64,000 nt of DNA from Candidatus Thiovulum stygium (GTDB lineage Bacteria; Campylobacterota; Campylobacteria; Campylobacterales; Thiovulaceae). The translations under genes and the position numbers were made by a program. The stretch is from positions 700,001-764,000 of the forward strand of contig CP091137.1 of assembly GCA_021582295.1 (NCBI GenBank), given 5' to 3'. How positions within the stretch are numbered: position 1 is the first letter of the stretch; each line of letters begins with the position of its first letter. Positions 36,235 to 43,819 of this stretch are shown here, in pieces. The notes under the pieces are model-generated. The model made no database searches. It saw nothing but the letters and a program-made list of their open reading frames with translations, and was not told the DNA's origin.

Positions 36235-36795
36235 ATGCTTACAATTGAACAAGATTTTTATTCAGAAATAGAAATCAAAAAATCAAAATTTATCTCATAT
36301 ATTTTTCCAAATAAAAATAATCAAAATTTTGATATTTATTTAAATAAATTAAAAACAGAACATTACAAAGCAAAACATTTTGTTACTGCTTTCAGATATA
36401 AAAATAGTTACAAACAAATTATAGAAGGGAGTTCTGATAATGGCGAACCTCGAGGAACTTCTGGCAAACCTACTTTAAATGTTTTAATTGGGAATAATTT
36501 AATAGATATCGGAGTTATAACTGTTCGTTATTTTGGTGGAACAAAACTTGGCACTGGCGGACTTGTTAGTGCATATTCTGATGCGATACATTCAACTATT
36601 AAAATATCACATTTAATACAAACTCGAGATTTAATAGAATCAGAATTATTTATAAATTATAAAAATATAACTAGATTTAAAGCTTTAATAAATAAATTTA
36701 ATTGTTTTATTTTAAATGAAAATTTTAATGAAACTGGAGCTTTTTTTAAAATAAGTTGTGAAGAGCAAAATATCTTTCAACTAAAAAATTATTAG
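36235..36795 (+). CDS. yigZ: YigZ/IMPACT family protein
   Basis: The 186-residue protein has the family signature GSSDNGEPRGTSGKPTLNVL and VRYFGGTKLGTGGLVSAYSDA in its N-terminal UPF0029 domain. The C-terminal domain is shortened. Relatives act in translation-related regulation; the bacterial function is not established. Confidence 0.88.
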   Translation: MLTIEQDFYSEIEIKKSKFISYIFPNKNNQNFDIYLNKLKTEHYKAKHFVTAFRYKNSYKQIIEGSSDNGEPRGTSGKPTLNVLIGNNLIDIGVITVRYFGGTKLGTGGLVSAYSDAIHSTIKISHLIQTRDLIESELFINYKNITRFKALINKFNCFILNENFNETGAFFKISCEEQNIFQLKNY

Positions 36796-36955
36796 ACTTA
36801 CTTACATTTCCGAAATTCTTAATTCAATTTAAAGATTTTTTATAAAATTATAGATAGCTTCTTATATCAGTTGATTATGATAGAATACGAGATATTTTTC
36901 AGGAGAAGCACAAACTCTAATTTTTTCAACATAAATTATAAAAATCGGGAGGCAT

Positions 36956-38698
36956 GTGCAAATTAAGGATAAGATGAATTTTCAAGACTTTACACTTCGG
37001 GCAGAGATTCTACAAGCTATTGACAGAGCAGGATTTGTAGAACCTAGTCCAGTACAACAAGAGGCAATACCAGCTATTCTCGAGGGTCGAGATGTTGTGG
37101 CACAAGCCCACACAGGCACAGGCAAAACAGCTGCATTTGGATTACCAATATTAAATAAATTAAAAATTAACGGTGAAATTGAAGCCGTCGTCATTGTTCC
37201 AACAAGAGAACTTGCTATTCAAGTAAGTGACGAAATTTTTAAATTTGGTAGAGATTTAGGCATTAAAACTGCTACTATTTATGGTGGTTCTTCATATAAA
37301 AGACAGTTAGATCACATCGAACATGCTTCTATTATTGTTGCAACACCAGGACGACTTTTAGACCTTCTTCAAGGTAATAAAGTTGGGGCAATTCAAATAA
37401 ATCCATCTTTTATCGTTCTTGACGAAGCCGATGAAATGTTAGATATGGGATTTTTACAAGATATTAAAGAAATTCTTTCTTATTTACCTTCAACAGAAAA
37501 ACAAATTTTGTTATTTTCTGCAACTATGCCTCCAGAAATTAGAGATTTAGCTGATAGATTCTTAAAAAATCCTAAACGAATTTCTATAACAAAAGATAAA
37601 ATGACAAATGACAATATAGTTCAATCTTACTATGTTGTTGAAGATTATGAACGAGATGATGCTTTAATTAGATTAATCGATTTTAAATCACCTCTTAAAT
37701 CTATTGTATTTTGTCGAACTAAAAAAGAGGTTGATAGATTAACAACTATTTTAACTTCTCAAGGATTTGGTGCAAAAGGTCTTCACGGTGATATCGAACA
37801 ACGAGATCGTGAAATGATCATTAAAGATTTCAAATCTGGTCGAGCTGAAATTTTAATCGCAACTGATGTAGCTTCTCGAGGCTTAGATGTTAGCGATGTT
37901 TCACATGTATTTAATTATCATATTCCTTTTGACACAGAAAGTTATGTTCATAGAATTGGACGAACTGGACGAGCTGGTCGAGATGGTATGGCTATTTCTA
38001 TAATTACACCTTCTGAATTAAGAAGTCTTCAAAGAATCGAAAAAGCAACTGGTTCTAAAATCGTAACTAAAGTTGTCCCTAATATCAATAAAGTTAAAGA
38101 AGTTAAAATGCAAAAATTCGCTGAAAAACTAGCAAATCAAGAACCAACAGAAGATGGAAACACTCTTTTAGCTATTGTATTAAAAGATTTTGATGAACAA
38201 ACTGTTATCAAAAAATTAGCTTCTATTATCGCAGAAGATTATCAAATTCATGGTTCAGATGTTATCGGTAAAGATATGAACGATATCACAAGACTTATGA
38301 AATATGGTAGTGGTCGAGGCGGAGATCGTGGTGATCGTGGTGGTCGAAGTTTCGGTAGTCGAAGTGGTGGCGGTGATCGTGGTGATCGTGGTGGTCGAAG
38401 TTTCGGTAGTCGAAGTGGTGGCGGTGATCGTGGTTTCGGTAATCGAAGCGGTGGCGGTGATCGTGGTTTTGGCAATCGTGAAGGTCAAAGTGAAAATCGT
38501 GGTGAAAGAGATTTCCAACGAGACGGTAATCGTGAAGAACGAAAACCTCGAGAATTCCGAGAACCTAGAGGCGAATTCAGACCAAGAACTGATAGACCTG
38601 CACGACCTGAACGAACAGAAAGATCAGAGAAATTTGAACGATCTGAAAAATTCGGTGAGAGACGAGAACGACGAGATCGTGACAGAAACAAAGATTAA
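36956..38698 (+). CDS. DEAD-box RNA helicase with an RGG-like C-terminal tail
   Basis: The 580-residue protein has the Q motif (EPSPVQQEAI), Walker A AHTGTGKT, DEAD (VLDEADEM), SAT (LFSATMP) and HRIGRTGRAG. An extra domain follows (about 395-455), then a Gly/Arg/Asp-rich tail of tandem repeats (from about 455) and a basic end. It is expected to unwind RNA in cold adaptation, ribosome assembly or mRNA decay. The GTG start (GGGAGG upstream) and the ATG at 36974 (AAGGAT upstream) are both well served by ribosome binding sites; I favour the GTG. Confidence 0.93.
   Translation: MQIKDKMNFQDFTLRAEILQAIDRAGFVEPSPVQQEAIPAILEGRDVVAQAHTGTGKTAAFGLPILNKLKINGEIEAVVIVPTRELAIQVSDEIFKFGRDLGIKTATIYGGSSYKRQLDHIEHASIIVATPGRLLDLLQGNKVGAIQINPSFIVLDEADEMLDMGFLQDIKEILSYLPSTEKQILLFSATMPPEIRDLADRFLKNPKRISITKDKMTNDNIVQSYYVVEDYERDDALIRLIDFKSPLKSIVFCRTKKEVDRLTTILTSQGFGAKGLHGDIEQRDREMIIKDFKSGRAEILIATDVASRGLDVSDVSHVFNYHIPFDTESYVHRIGRTGRAGRDGMAISIITPSELRSLQRIEKATGSKIVTKVVPNINKVKEVKMQKFAEKLANQEPTEDGNTLLAIVLKDFDEQTVIKKLASIIAEDYQIHGSDVIGKDMNDITRLMKYGSGRGGDRGDRGGRSFGSRSGGGDRGDRGGRSFGSRSGGGDRGFGNRSGGGDRGFGNREGQSENRGERDFQRDGNREERKPREFREPRGEFRPRTDRPARPERTERSEKFERSEKFGERRERRDRDRNKD
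38324..38484 (+). repeat. 51-bp tandem repeat coding the RGG-like tail of the helicase
   Basis: Two near-identical 51-bp units (38324-38374, 38375-38425) and two shortened units code for RGG/RS-rich peptides of the type GDRGGRSFGSRSGG. Unit number may vary between strains. Long open frames on the opposite strand here are by-products of the repeat. Confidence 0.85.
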
Positions 38699-38727
38699 TT
38701 TTATAAAAATATAATTTAAGGTTCATT

Positions 38728-39174
38728 ATGAAAGTTTTACTTTTAAAAGATGTTGCAGGAACAGGAAAAGCTGGAGATATCAAAGATGTTAAAGATGGAT
38801 TCGGTAGAAACTTTTTAGTTGGAAAAGGTTTAGCAAAAATTGCAACTGATGATGTAATTGCTGAATTTAAAAAAGCTGAAATTGATAAAAAACGAGCTGA
38901 AGAACTTGAAATTGAAAATGCGAAACTATTAGCCTCAAAACTTTCTAAAATTAGAATTTTGTTACGGAAAAAAGCTGGTGAAAACGGCTCTCTTTTCGGA
39001 GCTGTAACAAAAGATGAAATAGTTGAAGCTTATAAAACTCAATTTAACATTGAACTTGATAAAAAACATATAGAAGTATCACACGGTTTGAAACATACTG
39101 GAGTTTATAGTTTAGATATAAAATTGGGTCACTCGATTCATTCATCTTTACATATTGAAATAGGAGCCTTATAA
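38728..39174 (+). CDS. rplI: 50S ribosomal protein L9
   Basis: The 148-residue protein begins [21 protein letters not shown] and carries the L9 N-terminal signature with [13 protein letters not shown], a central helix, and the C-terminal domain with GSLFGAVT. hslV follows after 1 bp, as in Campylobacter. Confidence 0.97.
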   Translation: MKVLLLKDVAGTGKAGDIKDVKDGFGRNFLVGKGLAKIATDDVIAEFKKAEIDKKRAEELEIENAKLLASKLSKIRILLRKKAGENGSLFGAVTKDEIVEAYKTQFNIELDKKHIEVSHGLKHTGVYSLDIKLGHSIHSSLHIEIGAL

Positions 39175-39175
39175 A

Positions 39176-39721
39176 GTGTTTCATGCTACCACGATTCTAG
39201 CCTATCGGACTGATAAAGAATCTGTTATTGGCGGTGATGGTCAAGTTACTTTTGGCAATACTGTTCTTAAAAATAATGCGAATAAAATTCGAACTTTTAA
39301 TAATGGTAAAGTATTGGCTGGTTTTGCTGGTAGCACAGCCGATGCTTTTAATCTTTTTGATATGTTCGAAGGATTTTTATCTCAAAGAAAAGGTGATCTT
39401 GTTAAAGCAGTCATAGATTTTTCTAAAGCTTGGCGAAAAGATAAAGTTTTACGACGACTTGAAGCAATGATGATAGTTTTGACTCTTGATAATATATATA
39501 TATTAACAGGAAATGGTGATGTTGTAGAACCAGAAGATGGTGCTATCGCTTCTATTGGAAGTGGTGGAAATTTTGCTATTGCTTCAGCACGAGCCCTTGC
39601 AAAACATTCAAATTTATCACCTGAAGAAATCGTTCGAGAGTCTCTTAAAATAGCTGGTGAAATATGTATTTATACAAATCAAAATATCAGGATATTAAAA
39701 ATCGAAAAAACAGAAATTTAA
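39176..39721 (+). CDS. hslV: ATP-dependent protease subunit HslV
   Basis: The 181-residue peptidase subunit begins [12 protein letters not shown]; removal of MFHA would expose the catalytic Thr, as in Campylobacterota homologues. [14 protein letters not shown] and [14 protein letters not shown] are family motifs. The GTG start lies 1 bp after rplI. HslU, the ATPase partner normally encoded next, is absent here; a TPR lipoprotein gene follows instead. Confidence 0.95.
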   Translation: MFHATTILAYRTDKESVIGGDGQVTFGNTVLKNNANKIRTFNNGKVLAGFAGSTADAFNLFDMFEGFLSQRKGDLVKAVIDFSKAWRKDKVLRRLEAMMIVLTLDNIYILTGNGDVVEPEDGAIASIGSGGNFAIASARALAKHSNLSPEEIVRESLKIAGEICIYTNQNIRILKIEKTEI

Positions 39722-39726
39722 TTATA

Positions 39727-41016
39727 ATGAAACTAGTTACTCTATTATCTTCTACATTTATTTTCTTATCTAGTTGTTCTTCTGTTTATGCTGAAAATCA
39801 AAATAATATATTAAAAAGTGATATTAAAGAGCAAAATAATATAAGTATTGATGATCTAGAATCTGAGAATTTAATGCTTCTTGTTATTGCTGATTCTGAA
39901 GTTAAAAATTTGCCTATTGATAAAGCAGACCTTTTTTTAAAATTATATAATTATAATAAGAGTCGTGAAGGTTATGCGGTGCAATATTTAAATGCACTAA
40001 ATAATAATGGTCTATTTGAAAATGTAATCAGTGAAGCTGAAAAATTAAACTTAAAAAATGATGAAATTATTCGTGAAATTGCAAAAGCCTATTTGGGTTT
40101 AGAAAATTTTGGAATGGCAATAGATACAATTTCTAAAATTATTAATAAAAATAGTCTTGATTATGCTTTTTTAGCTGATATTGGTCTAAAATTACGAGAT
40201 ATTGATATGGCTCTTATTAACTTAAAAGAAGCTTATAACAAAAGTGGTTCAAAGCAATTTGCCATGGCTCTCGCAAGATTAGAACATATTTATTTAAAAA
40301 TGAGTGATGAAGCTATAAATCTTCTTGAAAATCATAATAAAAATTATAGTTTTGATTTTGATATTACAAGATATTTAGCTGAGATTTATCGCGATAGTTT
40401 TAAATATAATGAAAGTTTGAAACTTTATCAGAAGTTATATAGTGAATCTGAAGATCAAAATATAGCTAATGAAATTATAGATTTAATGACTATTTTATCT
40501 CTAAAAGATGATTTAATAAAGTTTCTAAAAGATACTAATTCAAATAATTTATTATTATTAAGTTTATATTTTAATAAATATCTATTTGAAGATGGTTATA
40601 AATTATCAGAAAAATTATATTCTGAAACTGGAGAATTGGAATATCTTGCTCAAAATGCAATGTTTGAATATGAACTCTATCAAAAATTAAATAAAAAAGA
40701 TCAAACCAGTTTATTAAATATAATTAAAAAATTAGAGACAGTTGTTGTAAAATTAAATGATCCTACTTTTTTAAATTATGTTGGATATTTAATGGTTGAT
40801 CATAATATTCGTATAAAAGATGGAGTAAAATATATTCGCGAAGCTTTAAAACTTGAACCTGATTCACCATATATTACAGATTCTCTTGCTTGGGGTGAAT
40901 ATAAACTAGGTAATTGTAAAGAGGCAAAAAAACATATTGAAACAGTAGTTAAAAATATTGGAACAAGCGAACCAGAAATAAAAGAACATTTTGAAAAAAT
41001 AAATAGTTGTAAGTAA
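39727..41016 (+). CDS. TPR-repeat lipoprotein
   Basis: The start at 39727 gives 429 residues beginning MKLVTLLSSTFIFLSSCSS, a lipoprotein signal with the lipobox LSSC. The body is helical TPR-like repeats, the last of them LNYVGYLMVDHNIRIKDGVKYIREALKLEPDSPYITDSLAWGEYKLG (quoted only in outline: YVGYLMVD, YIREALKLEPD, DSLAWGEYKLG). It is probably anchored in the outer membrane and may serve in protein assembly. It starts 5 bp after hslV in the place where hslU would be. Confidence 0.8.
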   Translation: MKLVTLLSSTFIFLSSCSSVYAENQNNILKSDIKEQNNISIDDLESENLMLLVIADSEVKNLPIDKADLFLKLYNYNKSREGYAVQYLNALNNNGLFENVISEAEKLNLKNDEIIREIAKAYLGLENFGMAIDTISKIINKNSLDYAFLADIGLKLRDIDMALINLKEAYNKSGSKQFAMALARLEHIYLKMSDEAINLLENHNKNYSFDFDITRYLAEIYRDSFKYNESLKLYQKLYSESEDQNIANEIIDLMTILSLKDDLIKFLKDTNSNNLLLLSLYFNKYLFEDGYKLSEKLYSETGELEYLAQNAMFEYELYQKLNKKDQTSLLNIIKKLETVVVKLNDPTFLNYVGYLMVDHNIRIKDGVKYIREALKLEPDSPYITDSLAWGEYKLGNCKEAKKHIETVVKNIGTSEPEIKEHFEKINSCK

Positions 41017-41036
41017 AAAAGGTCATTTTAATAATT

Positions 41037-42047
41037 ATGTTTATAGATAAAGTTAAATTAAAACTATCTTCAGGTAAAGGCGGAGATGGTATTGTGAGTT
41101 GGCGAAGAGAAAAATTTGTTCCTCTTGGCGGTCCTGATGGCGGACACGGTGGAAAAGGTGGAGACATCTTTTTTAGAGTTGATAATAATAGCCATACTTT
41201 GGGAGCATTTCGAAATATTAAGCATTTAAAAGCTGAAGATGGCGAAAAAGGGAAAATTCAAAAAGCTTATGGTAAATATGGCGAAGGTCTATATGTTACC
41301 GTTCCTCCTGGAACTGTTATAAAAGATGCTGAAACAGGTGAAACACTTATTGATTTAATCAATGATGGTGATGAGGTAATGTTTTTAAAAGGTGGTCGAG
41401 GCGGTCTTGGAAATTCTGCTTTTAAATCTTCTTGGAATCAACAACCAACAAAAGCTTTACCAGGTCAACCCGGTTTAACAAAAGAGGTATTTTTAGAATT
41501 AAAACTAATTTCTGATATTGCTCTTGTAGGTTTTCCAAATGTTGGCAAATCAACTTTGATTGCTACGATTTCAAATGCACGACCTGAAATTGCAAATTAT
41601 GAATTTACAACTTTAACTCCAAAATTAGGCACTGTAAATATCGATTACAGACGAAGTTTTGTTATTGCTGATATTCCTGGAATTATAGAAGGTGCAAGTG
41701 ATGGAAAAGGTCTCGGTTTAGAATTTTTAAGTCATATCGAAAGAAGTAAAATTTTATTATTTATGCTTGATGTTTCAAATTATCGTGATTTAGAGACTCA
41801 ATATAAAGCTTTAAGAATAGAACTTAAATTATATTCTGAAAAATTATATGAAAGAGATTTTGGTATTGCTTTAACTAAAATTGATACTTTAATTGAAGAA
41901 GATTTAAATATTAAAATTTCTGAATTTTCAAAAGTAGTAGAAAATTTTGAGAAAAAACCTCTTTTTATCTTGCCAATTTCAGCCGTCTCTCATTCAAATC
42001 TTGAACAGTTAAAATTTTTACTGTTTGAAAATTTAGAAATTAATTGA
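41037..42047 (+). CDS. obgE: GTPase Obg/CgtA
   Basis: The 336-residue protein has the glycine-rich Obg fold (FIDKVKLKLSSGKGGDGIVS, then GGPDGGHGGKGGD), then the GTPase domain with GFPNVGKSTLIATIS, ADIPGIIEGASDGKGLG and TKID. It acts in 50S maturation and the stringent response. A GATGAGGT octamer lies inside the Obg fold (41370). Confidence 0.97.
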   Translation: MFIDKVKLKLSSGKGGDGIVSWRREKFVPLGGPDGGHGGKGGDIFFRVDNNSHTLGAFRNIKHLKAEDGEKGKIQKAYGKYGEGLYVTVPPGTVIKDAETGETLIDLINDGDEVMFLKGGRGGLGNSAFKSSWNQQPTKALPGQPGLTKEVFLELKLISDIALVGFPNVGKSTLIATISNARPEIANYEFTTLTPKLGTVNIDYRRSFVIADIPGIIEGASDGKGLGLEFLSHIERSKILLFMLDVSNYRDLETQYKALRIELKLYSEKLYERDFGIALTKIDTLIEEDLNIKISEFSKVVENFEKKPLFILPISAVSHSNLEQLKFLLFENLEIN

Positions 42048-42126
42048 CAAAATTAATTTTTTTTAATTTTCTATTTGTGATTAATTTATCTCAAATAGAG
42101 AATTAAAATTTATTTAGGAAATAAAA

Positions 42127-42639
42127 ATGAATCCATATTTAATTAAAGCTCCAATAAAAATTAATTTTTCAGAAATTAATAACGAAAATTATAAAATTCT
42201 TGAACATGAATTTTATTCTTTAAGTGAAGCTGAAGCTGATCCAATAGCTCATTGGATTAAATTAAAAAAAGCAAGTGGAGAAATAGATGATAATTTAAAA
42301 ATAGTTGTTGATATGTTAGTTGAATTAAATAGAAAAATAGATAGACTCGAAAATATTATTAAAAAAGATAATATTATAAAGTTTGTTTTATTAGATTTCA
42401 CTGGAGATATAGAATCGATAGGTTTTGAATATTTTAAATTATCTAAAGATTTATCTCAAGATAAAAAATATTATGGCAGAATTAATTTAAATATATATCC
42501 ACCAAGAGAAATACCTATGTTTTTTAAAGTAAATGATAATTTATGCAAAATTGAAAAAATGCATGAACGAGATGAGCGAGATTGGGCTTCATATTTAAGA
42601 GCTAAAGAGCGAGTTATTATTAGGGAAGGACGAAAATAA
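42127..42639 (+). CDS. Hypothetical cytosolic protein, possibly PilZ-like
   Basis: The 170-residue protein has an N-terminal helical half (to about residue 85) and a beta-rich C-terminal half with FVLLDFTGDIESIGFEYF and RINLNIYPPREIPMFFKV, whose strand pattern is compatible with a PilZ-type barrel, although the RxxxR / DxSxxG c-di-GMP motif is not clear. It is followed after 4 bp by the DUF6115-like gene. Confidence 0.6.
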   Translation: MNPYLIKAPIKINFSEINNENYKILEHEFYSLSEAEADPIAHWIKLKKASGEIDDNLKIVVDMLVELNRKIDRLENIIKKDNIIKFVLLDFTGDIESIGFEYFKLSKDLSQDKKYYGRINLNIYPPREIPMFFKVNDNLCKIEKMHERDERDWASYLRAKERVIIREGRK

Positions 42640-42643
42640 ATAG

Positions 42644-43162
42644 ATGTTTTCAGAAGTTTTAATAGTTATTTTAGGAGTTATTCTAATTCTATTAATAATT
42701 TATATTTATATAAAAGAGACTGAATTTAATAGAAAATTTAAAATCCTAGCCTCAAAAATTGATCTTGTTAATCGTCAAATTTTCACAATGAACAAAAATT
42801 TTAGCAAAGAATTAGAATTGCAAAAACAGGTTATTGGTACAGAAATTGAGACTTTTTTTAATAATAATAATGTTAAACAAAATGAGGAGATTTCAAAAAT
42901 TACACATCTTGAGGAACATTTTGAGGAACATTTTGAAAATTTAAAACGAGATTTAGAGGAATTAAAAACTTTAAATAGCAGAGTTTTAACTCTTGAAACA
43001 GGCTTAAAAAATGCTGTTTTAAATCGCAATAGTTCAGTTGATAAAAGTCAACAAATTATATCTTTATACAAAACAGGAAAATCAATCGAAGATATTTCTC
43101 GAGAATTACATATTTCAAGAACAGAAGTTGATTTTGCTCTTAAATTAGCCAAATTAGTATAA
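42644..43162 (+). CDS. Membrane-anchored coiled-coil protein with C-terminal HTH-like segment (DUF6115-like)
   Basis: The 172 residues consist of one N-terminal membrane span (VLIVILGVILILLIIYIYI), a long coiled coil (about 30-125), and a short C-terminal helical segment (QQIISLYKTGKSIEDISREL, then HISRTEVDFALKLAKL). This layout matches a Campylobacterota family of unknown role. It is probably co-transcribed with the upstream gene (4 bp gap). Confidence 0.65.
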   Translation: MFSEVLIVILGVILILLIIYIYIKETEFNRKFKILASKIDLVNRQIFTMNKNFSKELELQKQVIGTEIETFFNNNNVKQNEEISKITHLEEHFEEHFENLKRDLEELKTLNSRVLTLETGLKNAVLNRNSSVDKSQQIISLYKTGKSIEDISRELHISRTEVDFALKLAKLV

Positions 43163-43182
43163 TTATTCTTTAATTATTTATA

Positions 43183-43206
43183 AAGTTCTGAACACATGTT
43201 TCGGAA
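43183..43206 (+). terminator. Hairpin after the DUF6115-like gene
   Basis: GTTCTGAA / TTCGGAAC form an 8-bp stem with one G-T pair and a short loop; CTCTCTTTTTA follows about 10 bp later. Confidence 0.5.
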
Positions 43207-43312
43207 CTACAAATCTCTCTTTTTACTCCTTGTTTCTAAACTTATCTTGTAATTATTTAAGTTTTAATTAATAATAATATATCATATTAATATCGATAAA
43301 ACGGAGGTTGGA

Positions 43313-43351
43313 ATGATATTTTTAATAAAAAATAAATTCAACTTTAATTGA
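43313..43351 (+). other. Candidate 12-codon small ORF with strong ribosome binding site, ending in a terminator stem
   Basis: ACGGAGGTTGGA precedes an ATG opening MIFLIKNKFNFN and a TGA that lies within the left arm of the following hairpin. The ribosome binding site is among the strongest seen here. Nothing on this strand lies directly downstream, so it is not a leader for a visible gene. It could be a tiny hydrophobic peptide gene or chance. Confidence 0.3.
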
Positions 43352-43380
43352 AGTTATTCACTTATTAAATAACTTCAATT
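43346..43380. terminator. 13-bp hairpin between the small ORF and the fliJ-like gene
   Basis: AATTGAAGTTATT / AATAACTTCAATT (43346-43358 with 43368-43380), a perfect 13-bp stem. It lies 12 bp beyond the end of the minus-strand fliJ-like gene and probably ends that operon too. Confidence 0.7.
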
Positions 43381-43392
43381 TATACAATATGT

Positions 43393-43815
43393 TTAAATAT
43401 TTTTATCTTTTTTATATAACATTACCGCAATTTCATCGAGGTTTTTTTCTTCGAGTTTTTTTAATTCTTCACGACGAACTTCCAAAACCTGATTTTCAAG
43501 ATATTTGAATTTCTCAATTTCACGATTTACTTCAACCATTTTTTGACGAATATTATTTATTTTATCTGTTAAACTTAATTTATTTAATTTTAAATCTTCT
43601 ATATATCTTTTCATATTATGCATTGTAATATTATACTGTTGAAATACTGAAAAATTACCAGAAATAGGATATTCAATTTTTAATATTTCTTCTTCTTTTT
43701 CTATAATTAAAAGATTAATATTTTCTATTTTTGCTCGAATCAATGCAACTTCTCTTTCAAGAGTTTGAAGTTTATTTTTTGATATTTTTAATAAATCAGT
43801 AAATTGAGTTTTCAT
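43393..43815 (-). CDS. FliJ-like coiled-coil protein
   Basis: The 140-residue protein is almost all coiled coil (LQTLEREVALIRAKIENI and onwards), starts MKTQFTDLLKISKNKL and ends LEEKNLDEIAVMLYKKDK. Length, pattern and the DEIA end match Campylobacterota FliJ-type flagellar export proteins, which bind the FliI ATPase. Coiled coils are easily confused, so the call is moderate. It follows polA by 4 bp. Confidence 0.55.
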   Translation of the reverse strand: MKTQFTDLLKISKNKLQTLEREVALIRAKIENINLLIIEKEEEILKIEYPISGNFSVFQQYNITMHNMKRYIEDLKLNKLSLTDKINNIRQKMVEVNREIEKFKYLENQVLEVRREELKKLEEKNLDEIAVMLYKKDKNI

Positions 43816-43819
43816 AATT

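Noticed and set aside
38248-38783. Long open frames on the opposite strand and in other frames of the helicase tail
   Set aside because: They are by-products of the Gly/Arg-coding 51-bp repeats and have low-complexity translations.
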